Source of the DNA: Pempheris klunzingeri
Taxonomy: Eukaryota > Chordata > Actinopteri > Acropomatiformes > Pempheridae
DNA length: 64,000 bases
Direction of reading: 5' to 3'
NCBI RefSeq assembly: GCF_042242105.1
Contig: NC_092014.1
Span: 6,111,874 to 6,175,873 of the forward strand
Made by a program: the position numbers and the translations under genes. Positions 1 through 10,097 of the stretch are shown here, piece after piece. The notes beneath the pieces are model-generated. The model was not told the origin of the DNA, ran no database searches, and was given only the letters and a program-made list of their open reading frames with translations. The stretch's first letter is position 1. Each line of letters starts with the position of its first letter.

Positions 1-1529
1 CTGTGTTGTAAAGCTCGGCTCGTGGAGAATCAGCGACCCCCCCCCCCTCCCTCCTTCCAAAAGCAACATTTTCTCCTCACTCAGACCCCCCTCCCTACCT
101 CACCCCACCCCCCTCTGCCCTCCGCCTCCCGCTGCCATCCCAGCTTGGCCGAAGCACACACTGGTATGACACAGACACACACTCTTAACAAGAAGCTGAC
201 TCCTCTCTTGAGGCTTAAGAGGCTCAGAGTGTAAAAAAAAAAAAAAGACTGACAAAAACTCACAGCTGGATGGACTCTCTCTCCCTCCCCCCTACAGTCT
301 CTCTCTACCACAGAGGCAGTGATGTGATCACACAGTACTTGGACCAAAGATTTATCATTGAATTTGTGCTGCATGGCAGGAAGGTTGCAAAGTGGAATCC
401 CTCTGCGCCTGGTCTTTTCACTGGTGACACAGTTTGTGTTTTTTGTCCCTGTACTCCATCACCATTCATTCACTGAAATGAAACAACAACTCAGAGGTTA
501 AAGTTCTGACTTTTAGTTGCAATTTAAGGATGTTTACCAACGCGTCGGATAAAGAAAATGAATTGTAGATCTTATATGGGACAGAAAGTAAACAGACAAA
601 TCGAAGCAAACTGAAAATTATAGTCATTACATTTATTATTTGGTGTCAAGTCCTTTTTGTAGTCATTTCATGTCTGAAGGCGACATTACACAAACATCAG
701 CAGACTTGTGGCATCTTCCCTGCTGGTGATCTGCCAGGCCTGCACTGCAGCAGCCCATTAACTATCGATCTATTGATTTGCAGGTCAAAAGCCATCTTGC
801 CGACCGTGTTGAGAAGGGAAAGTGTTATAGGCTTTGCACACATGCTCTCAGATCATCAGGTCAAATTTTTAATATGTGTAAAACTAATGGCATTCCCACA
901 GTGGTTTTTGTGAGCAGTGCTAATTAGCTGATGTTAGCTCACCCACATTCGGCTGCATTATCCTTAAATTTGGGGGCTATGTATAAAAAGTCCTGCATTG
1001 CTCACCAAGTATACAAACATCCTAAATATTAAAACTGAGATTAAGCAGCTTAACCTCATGGTTTCATTTCAGCTCTATTATTGTGGAAAAAAGAGCAAAG
1101 ACAATATTTACAGACTGCTCAGTATGTGGGCCCAGGCTGTGTATTTACTTCCTGTGGAAAGTTGAGGGGTCTTCATGGCTTCCTGAGTGCGCGGTGACCC
1201 TCAACCTCGTCACTCATCACATAAATACTCATGTACACACACACACACACTCAGATGCAGGGTTGGGACCAGCTGCTCTGCTGCTGATAGACAGAAAACT
1301 AGCCTTTGTCTTGGCGTCCGTCCAGTGTCAGCATTGCTGGCTGCTGCTGTGTGCGTTGGTGGGTGTCGGCGTGTGTGCGACCGAGGAAACAGGTGGAGTC
1401 TCACCTGAGATTATGAACAATGATGGTGGAGAAGTGAGAGCTTCTGCGTGATGGCGTTCCTTTCTTTTCCCCTGCTGGTCACTAACAGGCTGGAATAACA
1501 TGAACCGTGTGTGTGTTTGTTTTCCACAG
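1..1529 (+). other. Intron of the fringe gene (5' exons lie outside the window)
   Basis: No coding exon was recognised here. The next exon begins at 1530 after a TTTTCCACAG acceptor. The upstream fringe exon should carry the conserved FIAVKTT...TW region; I looked for it by eye on the + strand and did not find it, so the 5' exons probably lie before base 1. The stretch holds pyrimidine-rich DNA (about 40-130), an A run near 233-245 and a short CA run near 1235-1252. Small open frames here look fortuitous. Confidence 0.6.
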
Positions 1530-2581
1530 ACGTACGTGTTCACTGATGGGGAGGACGAGAAGCTGAGGAACAGAATGGGTGAGCTGCGCGCACACACACA
1601 CACACACACAGAGATGCAGATGCACGCTCACAGAGCAGTTTCGCTGAGTAGCAGCAGTGTTATCTGCACTGTGTGAGCAGGAAGGCAGGAACCAGGCTGC
1701 TGACTAGGCAATACTGTGTTTCCATGAAGTGCAGGAAGTCACTTCAGCTTAATCAACGGGCCGTTCCACATATTAGTCATGAAATTGTTTTACTTTCAAT
1801 GAGGTATTCTTCTCACTATCGCACACTTTGTACTACTGGATGCAGACAAATGTGTAATATGTGTAATGAGGATGTTTATGGGCTTGTTTTCAAGCTGGAA
1901 TCAGATTTCTTTAACAGCTTTCTTTGCTTTTTAATTATTATGTTTTGAACCTTTCTTGTGTCAGCGCTGGTCACTGATTCTTGTTTGTTAACGTTAACCA
2001 GGAGCTCACCTGATCAACACCAACTGTTCGGCATCCCACAATCGTCAGGCCCTCTCCTGTAAGATGGCTCTGGAATATGACACTTTCATTAACTCTGGCA
2101 AGAAGTAAGACAAACACAGTAACACACACACACAGTTGTCCTAAACATGCATGAAGAGCATTTTCCTAACTCTCAGCGTCATCTGCTGCAGGTGGTTCTG
2201 TCACGTTGATGATGATAACTATCTGAACGTCGGCTCCCTCCTGAAGCTCTTGTCCCAGTACGGTCACGCTCAGGACGTTTACATCGGCCGGCCCAGCCTC
2301 GAACGACCGATAGAGGCCACAGAGAGGATCGGCACAGCTGAAATGGTAAACTTGAACTGACTGTGTCTCCCAAAACACACTGACGTGGTGCTACATGCAG
2401 CCGCTCAGACAGCTCCACCTTAACATGAAATTCTGAACCAATAGCATAGAGACGCTCATGTTGCGATGCAGCTCCACATCCTTATTTCTTGCTTCATAAC
2501 TACAACACACACATCTTGATCCCAGTCCCTGGGTTGTCTCTCTTCTTCACTGATCCCAATGAAGCCCAACATTCATTCTTA

Positions 2582-2623
<42 letters not shown>

Positions 2624-4299
2624 AGAGGCAGGTGCGTTTCTGGTTCGCCACAGGAGGAGCAGGATTCTGTCTGAGCCGCGGCCTCGCTCTCAAAATGAAA
2701 CCCTGGGCGAGGTAAATCTTCACTAAGTTAAATTTTGTTAAAGTTAAATTTTGGGATATTTTTGGCAAAGTCAAAATAAAAAACAGTGAATTCCCTGAAT
2801 GCCTGTGTAACTTAATGATGGGTATGTCTGGAGAAAGGTCCTTGTGATCAAGTGTGTGTGTGTGTGCATTGCAAAAGAGATCCAGCGAGTGGTGGTGGTG
2901 TGTGTGTTGCCATTTACTCATATTTTTGGCACTGTGTCAGCCATATAATCAGATCTCCTCTGTCTTGTTCTCTCTGCTTCCTTCTCCTTCAAGTGATGGC
3001 AGCTTCATGGCGACGGCTGAGCACATTCGCCTCCCAGATGACTGCACTGTCGGCTACATCGTGGAAGCGCTGCTTGGCGTGAGCCTCATCCGCTCAGCGT
3101 TGTTCCACTCGCACTTGGAGAACCTGGGACTGGTGTCAGATATACACAGCCAGGTACACACACACACACACACACACACATACACACTCACACAAACAGA
3201 CTTAGTGATCTGACAACTGTCTAAACAGCTTGTGTTTTGTTTTGTTCTTTAAGGTGACGCTCAGCTACGGCACAGTGGAAAACGGCAGAAACATTGTCAA
3301 CCTGAAAGGAGCATTTTCAATAAATGAAGATCCTACAAGGTAAAATATCTACATGGATCAGTGTATGACAGCAGTTTGTTTGGTATGCAGGAAGGGACAG
3401 AATACAAAACAGTGAAACATCTGGGGGTGTAATCAGTACATTAATCAGTGTTGGTCTAAAATGGTAAACAGTGTCTGTCACAAAAGCCAGAAATGTCTAA
3501 TTTCAGTTTATTATCATAGAGACAAAATAATGCATCACATTCCACAATTCATTAGCAGGAATGAGGACATTTTTCAATCAACCAACTAAAGAATTAACTT
3601 GTTTGAGCTCCATTTACAATTTTTTTTCCCTTGTCTACTTTTATTTTGACTTTTTCAAAAAACGGTTAAAATGAAATGGGAAAAAAAAAAAAATGAAACT
3701 TTGATTAAGCCTGTGAATTCAGACCTTGTAAAAGGGTGGCCTTGTTTCCCACTCTATGAGGCTCAGTCTGACACAAAAGGCAGCCTTCTCTGTGAATATT
3801 CACAGTACTGAGGCGGCAACACAGCACTGACAGGAACATCATTCACGTCCTTAACAGGCAAATGAAACAATACAGGGAATAAAACACAAACGGATCTCAT
3901 CTGAAGTCTTCCTGACATTGAGAAGATTTTTTTTTTGTACCACTTCCCTTCTTTCTTCTCTTTCTTCTACTTTGTCCTCTAGACAGTAAACGTATCATTG
4001 TGTATTGAATTGGGGTAATTGTCATTATTTCTGTACCTTGTCAATGGCTCTAATGGCACTGAGTCATGAGGCTCTGAGGGAGGGCGAGAGGTAATGAGAT
4101 ACGCTTGCCGACCTATTGACGGATGGGTTAAGAAGATGAAAAATCTTTTCAAACGATCAAAAGTACAAATTGTATATCGTATTTTCATCTGTTTCAGGAA
4201 GAACTTTAGTTTTAAAACACGCGTAGAACAATCCTCCTTTATGTAAGCGCTTCATGTTGTGAATGTTTTACTACTATGACAAGTTTCCTGGCTTTGTTC

Positions 4300-4339
<40 letters not shown>

Positions 4340-4498
4340 TCCACACAACTGATTGTATTCATGGTCTTATTTTGAAATCCCCAGTTGGCAGTTTCCAGGC
4401 ATTGTGACACTCATTTCCGTCTCTTTCTCAGGTTCAGGTCGGTCCATTGTCTGCTGCACCCAGACACCCCTTGGTGTCCCAGCCCCCGGCGACTTTAA
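1530..4498 (+). CDS. lfng: Fringe beta-1,3-N-acetylglucosaminyltransferase, lunatic fringe-like, 3' part (7 exons)
   Basis: Fringe enzymes add GlcNAc to O-fucose on Notch EGF repeats in the Golgi and so tune Delta versus Serrate/Jagged signalling. Exons: 1530-1578, 2002-2104, 2192-2345, 2626-2711, 2994-3153, 3254-3339, 4432-4498. They sum to 705 nt, 234 codons plus TAA, with matching phases at every junction. Visible family signatures, in order: [13 protein letters not shown]...[17 protein letters not shown], with the DDD metal-binding motif; [44 protein letters not shown]; and the end PDTPWCP. About the last two thirds of the enzyme is present; the signal-anchor and stem are outside the window. 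I chose lfng from gene order (ttyh3, iqce and fscn1 follow). Some residues (INTNCSA, EATER, GSFM.TAE) recall radical fringe, so a teleost paralogue is possible. Fringe family is near certain; the exact member is less so. Confidence 0.9.
1591..1610. repeat. (CA)n microsatellite just after a splice donor
   Basis: A run of ten CA units starts 12 bases after the fringe exon that ends at 1578. On the transcribed (+) strand it reads CA, the kind of intronic element bound by hnRNP L. Confidence 0.9.
2583..2620. repeat. (TG)19 microsatellite abutting a splice acceptor
   Basis: An unbroken TG run ends five bases (CGCAG) before the fringe exon at 2626. It stands where a pyrimidine tract would normally be. 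On the sense strand it reads UG. Confidence 0.95.
3155..3180. repeat. (CA)n microsatellite within a splice donor
   Basis: The donor of the fringe exon ending at 3153 is itself the start of the repeat: GT followed directly by ACACAC. The run goes on to about 3180. Confidence 0.95.
3340..4431 (+). other. Last intron of the fringe gene
   Basis: The intron lies between the CCTACAAG/GTAAAA donor and a CTCTTTCTCAG acceptor. It contains an A-rich stretch near 3680-3695, a T run near 3928-3937 and a (GT)n run at 4302-4338. I see no other gene in it. Confidence 0.75.
4302..4338. repeat. (GT)n microsatellite
   Basis: About 18 GT units in the last fringe intron, roughly 95 bases before the final acceptor. 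Confidence 0.95.
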
Positions 4499-5466
4499 AC
4501 ACCCACGAGGAGACGCAGACAGACTGATGGAGGAGAACAAGTAAATGTCTGCCGAAACTCTGTTTTTTCTGATAGAGAAGGAAATCATTGCAGACGTCCA
4601 GGAATAAGGAGAAGGAGTCACTGCTGCCCTCTTGGACAAAAACGTTTGTCTTCACGTCCCACAGCGACTTTTAGGAGCCACTGTTTTATTAGTTTGACAC
4701 CTGAACTCCTGACCCCATAAATAGTTGTTGGGGGGGTCAAAAAGCCAAAACTGCAACAATAGAAGAAAAAAAATTCTTGGATGAGTGAACAAAAGAGAGA
4801 CACGTTTTTTTTTTTTTTATATATATATCGTGAAGAAAAGAAAATGTAAAGTGTGACTTGAGAAAGAGATGAGAGAGAGAAATGGTGCTCTTTTGTGATA
4901 TTCACGAGTTCAGAGGTGGAAATTTTCTTAAATTTCCAAGTTCAGGAGTTGGGATGTGTTGGTGACACTCAGTGACATTTGATGGATGGAAGGTTAATAT
5001 ATTGTAACTTTAGTTGTACATAGGTTTTCCTTTTTATGTCTGAGGAACATTTCCTGCATTAATGTCATGCTACCTGCTCGCTAGGTAGCTAAACTGTTAG
5101 CGTCCATGTTGACTGGCAGCGGTGTTCTTACAACGTAACCACTTGAACGCCAAGCATAACCGTGCACACAACTTCTCATGTCGTAACCATGAGCTCAGAA
5201 GTTCCTTTTGCTCCTCCTGAAGGCAACAACAGCCTGGTGGACATCTCAGCTCCTGACCTGCCTCATCTCTCTTCTTCTTCAGCTTCTTCTTCAGCGGTCC
5301 TCCCGTCAGTTTCAGCGGCTGTTGGCCAACTTCAGCAGCTCTCAGACATGTTTATTGTACGGAAGCAGGAGTTTAAACTGCTGCTTCACACTCTTGTGCA
5401 TTTCCATCATCTTCTCTCCACTTACTCAGCAGTGAAAGATTTGTGTGTGAATATGTTACTTGGTTG

Positions 5467-5493
5467 CCCCCCCCCCCCCCCCCCCCCCCCCCC
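5467..5493. repeat. C27 homopolymer
   Basis: Twenty-seven consecutive C bases, followed by GCG and CCCC. It lies about 970 bases past the fringe stop codon, so it may be part of the 3' UTR. Poly(C) of this length is a candidate binding site for PCBP-type proteins and is prone to length change. Confidence 0.9.
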
Positions 5494-5759
5494 GCGCCCC
5501 TACATGCCCCAGTGTCGGCCAGTCTGGATTCAGTACGTCGTAAGAGTGACTAGATGGAATGAAGTAATCAACACAGAAACACACAGGGAACAATCATTCA
5601 TCATTTCTCTGTATAATCAGACTCCTTATCTGGAGTTTTATCTTGTCCGTGTTCAGTATTATCCTTTCTCTGAAGTATACTCTAATGACTGAGCACTTTG
5701 CTGTTTTATTTCTGCTGTCTGCAATTCATCATTTATGATAAAAGGACAACAGAGAAAGA

Positions 5760-6415
5760 GTTTGACATTTTGGGAAAAACTCTCATTTGTTTTCCTGACG
5801 GCAGTTAGATCAGAGGATTGATACCACTCTCCTGTCTGAGTGTTAACTCCAACTAAAAACTAAAACTAGGTGTGAAGAAACATTTTGGGTAACTGAAATG
5901 AAAACTAGACTTTTTCAGAAAACTAATATTGTGTTCTTTAACTGCAGTCTTTGTCAATTTGGTCAAATTTGTCAACAGAACAAGCACGAGGAGGCAATGT
6001 ACCATATGTTCACTAAACTAAAACTAAACATTTTTAACAATAAAACAAGCAAACCCACTCTGGAAACTAAACTGAATTGAAAATTCTAAATTACAAACAA
6101 AATAGAAAATACAAACTAATAAAAAAATGCAAAACTTTAACACTGAATATGAAGATCAGCCAAAACCAGGTTACATTTCAGTTTTTATACAGAATAAACA
6201 TGAGCAGATATAAGGTGTTAATTATGTTTAGAGGTGCTGGTTTGGTCAATCAGACAAAAAGCTAGCAGTTTCCTACTGTCTCCAGTCTTTGTGCTAAGCT
6301 AAGCTAACTGGCTGCTTGTTCCAGATATAAATTCACCGCACAGACGCACAAGTGGTATCAGTCTTCTCATCGAACTCTTCGCAAGAAGGCGAATAAAAGT
6401 TTTTCTGAGAACAAA
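5760..6415. mobile_element. Fold-back dispersed repeat with diverged inverted ends
   Basis: The left end (about 5760-5842, with GGGAAAAACT...GATACCACTCTCCTGTCTG) and the reverse complement of the right end (about 6334-6415, with CAGAAAAACTTTTATTCGCC...GATACCACTTGTGCGTCTG) align along about 75 bases with many substitutions. Next to the right arm is the phrase TTTGTGCTAAGCTAAGCTAA, which I recognise from a repeat common in percomorph genomes. There is no transposase, so this is a non-autonomous element. The interior has A-rich AAACTAAAACT repetition. The superfamily is not clear. Confidence 0.6.
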
Positions 6416-6666
6416 CTCTTCTTTTAAAAACTCTGTATTGACTAATGCTTCTGATCTCCTCCAGTGGGACCTCTGTTACAAAATGTTCTAAAAAAGTGGA
6501 GATCACCATTTCTTTAACCATTGGTGGATTATGATTGTAGCTTTTTTTTTTTAACGTTATACTGCAGCAGTGTGACACAGAGATCCCCTTCGAGGTTTCA
6601 TAGACAAATGACTCATGTTGGGTCGTCTTCTATCTTTTTGTGCATTGAAAGCAGTTGTTACAACTG

Positions 6667-6672
6667 AATAAA
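6667..6672 (+). promoter_or_regulatory. Candidate poly(A) signal AATAAA (fringe gene)
   Basis: AATAAA about 2.2 kb after the stop codon. A second AATAAA follows at 6770. Either could end the transcript. An earlier GAATAAAAG at about 6391 lies inside the fold-back repeat. Confidence 0.4.
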
Positions 6673-6769
6673 AAGTCATTAAGTTAAATTCTGTCCCTCG
6701 TTAAATGAATGTACGCGATGAGCTCTCTCCAGTATCTGGACTCCTATTGTAGACATGATGGTTGAACTT

Positions 6770-6775
6770 AATAAA
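6770..6775 (+). promoter_or_regulatory. Second candidate poly(A) signal AATAAA (fringe gene)
   Basis: AATAAA followed about 30 bases later by a TGTGTTTTGGGTTTTTTTTC stretch, which resembles a downstream GU/U-rich element. On that basis it is the better of the two candidates. Confidence 0.45.
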
Positions 6776-8063
6776 AACTGTTCGGTCAAATACTTAAATG
6801 TGTGTTTTGGGTTTTTTTTCTTCTGAGCTTGTGTGCTGTAACACTTTGGGGCATTTAAAAAGGGGGTAATAGCAACGGACGCCATTTCGAACTTTCACTT
6901 CTGACCTTGTTTATGAGCTGTTCCTGTTTGCGCACACACACACATACACACACACACACACAGGAGCATGCGGCGTGCTGATGTTCTGCCTTTATCTGAC
7001 TTGGGCCATGTGTGTGGCTCGATCAGATAAGAGGACTACTGTTGTTTCTGCGTGTGTGTGTGTGTGTGTGTCATGGCCTCTCTCCCACTGTGACCCCAGG
7101 TGTCGGGCTGTGTGGACAAAGGGGAGTACAGGGACAAAGAGTTTGACACAGTGTACACCACGTGTGGAGTTTCTCTGAGGTGTAACATGCTTGTGAGTGC
7201 AATGTGACACCTGCTGGCTGCATATGTTACTGCAGAGACTAAATTATTTCTGTAAAGGTCCACAGAGAAGATGGAAGTAAACCCAGAACTTTATCATAAT
7301 ATCTCTAATAAAACTTGATATATTGTATTAGCATGAGTTAGTCCTCTAACTGTAGACTCCATCTATTGCTCCACCACCTGCCCTTTTGTTCCCTCGTGTT
7401 GTTTCTGCAGATCAGAAGTAGGTTACCACCACCAGAAATAGCATGACGGGCATGATTACCTCTGTGAAAAGCCTTGTATGCTGACTCATGGTGCACAGGG
7501 AGACCAGCTCAAAATCTGAAGAGTTGCAGTGGCTGTTGCAGTAACATCTTTTCTTTTTTTTTTTTTGACTGAGCCCATTTGCTCTGTGTGTTTCAGTTAT
7601 CTCCAGACAGCCGCTGTGATGCGCGAGCATCTGAGACGTTGCTTTGACAGCTATATCAAAGAGCATAAGAAACATGCTGTCACACTCATATGTCACACAA
7701 TTAGTTCTCCTCCATAATGTGCATCAGTTGCAGTGGATGCTCCGCTTGTGTGGCTTTCCTCTGGCGGTCGGCGACACCACCTGCTTTAGGAGCACTGCAG
7801 TGATAGTGCGTCTGTGTGATATGGTGTCAAACCCTTTGCAACAGCTTAATCTTCCAGATCAATCTGCAGTTTTATGTTTCTCAGATCCACATGAGGGTCT
7901 TGTATGTGTTTAGGCAAACTGTGAGTCGAGTCTTTAGGAACAGATTTGGTGACCTGACTGGTGTTCAAAGGCAACACAGAGACTCTTATTTTCAGAGATC
8001 TTATCCAGATCTTGTACCACTTGGAGTCACATATTTGTTACTATACTTCCAGTGCTGCTGATC
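6776..8063. other. Intergenic, no recognised gene
   Basis: Between the fringe 3' end and the dispersed repeat at 8064. It contains short CA/TG runs (6933-6961, 7053-7070). Several open frames of 60-95 codons lie here, but none has family motifs or a consistent exon structure. Confidence 0.5.
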
Positions 8064-9695
8064 AAGTGGTGGAAGAAGTTCTTCGATCCTTAAATACATT
8101 AGATAAATACACAATCATGGAGAACATTGAGATAGGGCCCTTAAAAACATTCAGCTATAGGAACAGAAAGAAACATTAAGATCTAGTCTAAAAACACATA
8201 CAGCTAAATGGACACACAAAGCGACTATATCTATTCCTGCTGCATCCAGACACCCTGTACCTGCGCTGAGAGGGAAGGAATGAAACCTCAGAGTAAAGAC
8301 AGAGAGACATCCTGAGCTTTCCTGATGACCTTCTTCTAATAAACAAGACACAGGTCTTTTAGATCACAGCCAGCGATTTTAGAGCTCACATACATTTTGT
8401 CATTCGTCAGGTTTAAATTCCCAAACCAGCAGATAAAAGCAAACGTAAGGACTGAGGAGATTTTCACAAGTGACGTGTCTACAAACTGCTGAGCTTCTTC
8501 AAAAAGGAATAAGCACTGATGCTCTCGGTTTAAGATTGCCTCCACATTAAGCTCAATGCTGGTTTGTCATCCACAAATGTCCCCAGATATTCACACTGGC
8601 AGACCACCTCTGTCTGTTCCCCATTAATGAGAGTGAGAAGTGTCACACTGTTGTAAGGACTCACTGGTTATTGGATCATGACGAGCGTCTCTGTCTTTGA
8701 GAAGAGAGTCGTCTGCAGATTTGATAGTGTGTCTGAACTCATGCTGCTTCATACGATCACTGGTGTACAGAACAAACAGTGGGAGTGAGAGGACGCACCC
8801 ATGTGGTGAATGAGTGGAAGAACACTGGAGAGAGCCCCATTTACTGTCACCCTCTGGGAACAATCAGTTAAAAAGCTCATAAACCAGCATGCAGTATAAA
8901 AATCCATAGCAAACATAGACATCTATAGGAATGTAGGGCTGAATGCAAATACAGGCAGAAGATACATCAATAAAAAGCATCATTATGACTACCTTCCAGG
9001 CGTTTCACAGGGAAGTTTATCTTTAGTTATGGTGAGGATCCCCTCAAAAGCCTTTAGAGTCTGAGAAGCAACCACAGGACGATAATCATCTAGTGATGTG
9101 TGAGTCCTAACCTACAATAGTAGGTACATAATAATAGTAACAGTCTGTCCATCATTTTTACAACTCTGAGCGCTGGAATATGAAAGAAGGAAAGGCACAT
9201 AGATGCCTGACAGTTTTTGAACAGCCTGCCAACTCTCCTCTCCTTAGTGTGCAAGAGAGAGTAAAACTCTGAAATTCAAAATTCTACTTGAGTAAAAGTA
9301 TTATGTGAATGTTGTTGTGTAGCAGAACACATCAATAATTGATGTCTCATTGGATGATTTTTTTAATGTGATTAGTAATTTTACATTTTGCTGATAATAC
9401 TTATGTACGTGAGTATAAAATTTTTTTTTGTTTTTTTTACTTTTTGGGGCCCAAATGAGACAAAATGTAGGGGTTCACGAGCCAAAAAAAATGGGAGCCA
9501 ATTATCTATTATCAAAAAATAGATTGAACGTTCCAAGTTCATCCGATCTTAATCTGAAAAGTAATTAGTATCGCTAGCTATCAAATAAATTAAATGGGGT
9601 AAAAGTACAATGTTTGCCTTTAATGTGTAGTGCAGTGGAAGAAGCAAAAAATGAAAATACTTAAAACAGATGCGTGTATTTACTTTCCACCACTG
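8064..9695. mobile_element. Dispersed repeat with ends AGTGGTGGAA...TTCCACCACT, interrupted
   Basis: The left end reads AAGTGGTGGAAGAAGTTCTTC (8064 on). The right end reads TACTTTCCACCACTGCA (to about 9695). These are inverted versions of one terminus. The right part (about 9280-9695) also has CTTGAGTAAAAGTATTA, GCTGATAATACTTATG and GGGGTAAAAGTACAATGTTT, phrases I know from an abundant fish repeat. The middle is occupied by unrelated sequence, including LINE coding remnants. No transposase was seen. It is a non-autonomous element and the superfamily was not determined. Confidence 0.55.
8151..8880 (-). pseudogene. Decayed non-LTR retrotransposon (LINE) reverse transcriptase fragment
   Basis: On the - strand, pieces in several frames match the later part of a fish LINE reverse transcriptase, in the right order. 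At about 8863-8624: GCVLSLPLFVLYTSD (cf. GCVLSPLLFxLYTxD), then IKSADD at the F/Y-ADD catalytic motif, with Phe changed to Ser. At about 8640-8545: INGEQTEVVCQCEYLG (cf. the EYKYLG region). At about 8545-8336: FAFICWFGNLNLTN, then SKIAG.DLKDL. Frameshifts and stops separate the pieces, so it cannot be active. A CR1/L2/Rex-type LINE is likely, but the clade was not determined. Confidence 0.65.
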
Positions 9696-10091
9696 CACAT
9701 AAAAACAAACACATACAATCTGAGACATTCCTTACAGATTAGAGAAGAAGTGTGGATGTGTGAATAATAAGTATAATAAAAGATAACAACAGACAGTTTC
9801 TTAGATTGTGAGGTGTAGTTTAGGTTCAGTGTAGGTTGATGAAATGAGGTAAATATCTGTTATCACACCACCTAACAGCTGTATTTTATAGAGGACAACA
9901 TAACACAAGTAAGTGTATATTTGATGATTTGATTTGAGATCTGTCCATGAGGTCATTTGAATACTTTCCCTTTGGACTTTGCTTTCATAGTTTACATTTT
10001 AATATAGCACCTCTCTGTTCACACTAACATTAAAAAGAACCCACAATCTTAACCAGTACGTTAAAGTTGCTTTAATTTCTTTTTTAAAACA
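9696..10091. other. Intergenic, no recognised feature
   Basis: AT-rich sequence between the dispersed repeat and the probable ttyh3 3' end. No gene or clear repeat was seen. Confidence 0.4.
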
Positions 10092-10097
10092 TTTATT
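10092..10097 (-). promoter_or_regulatory. Candidate distal poly(A) signal of ttyh3
   Basis: TTTATT on the + strand, AATAAA on the gene strand, about 3 kb past the stop codon. Other AATAAA hexamers on the - strand (for example near 10,395, 10,465 and 11,663) could serve instead. Confidence 0.3.

Larger units (their letters stand above)
4499..6775 (+). other. Fringe 3' UTR and flank
   Basis: The stretch from the TAA stop to candidate poly(A) signals has no conserved coding sequence. A 176-codon open frame from 5162 reads through serine-rich and poly-proline (C27) sequence and resembles nothing I know. It holds the C27 tract (5467-5493) and a fold-back repeat (about 5760-6415). How far the real 3' UTR extends is inferred only from AATAAA hexamers. 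Confidence 0.5.

Noticed and set aside
270-476. Short open frame with a protein-like look
   Set aside because: Considered as an upstream fringe exon, but it lacks the conserved IAVKTT...TW sequence and has no supporting splice phase.
5162-5692. 176-codon open frame with a poly-proline run
   Set aside because: It depends on reading through a C27 tract downstream of the fringe stop codon and has no recognisable domain.
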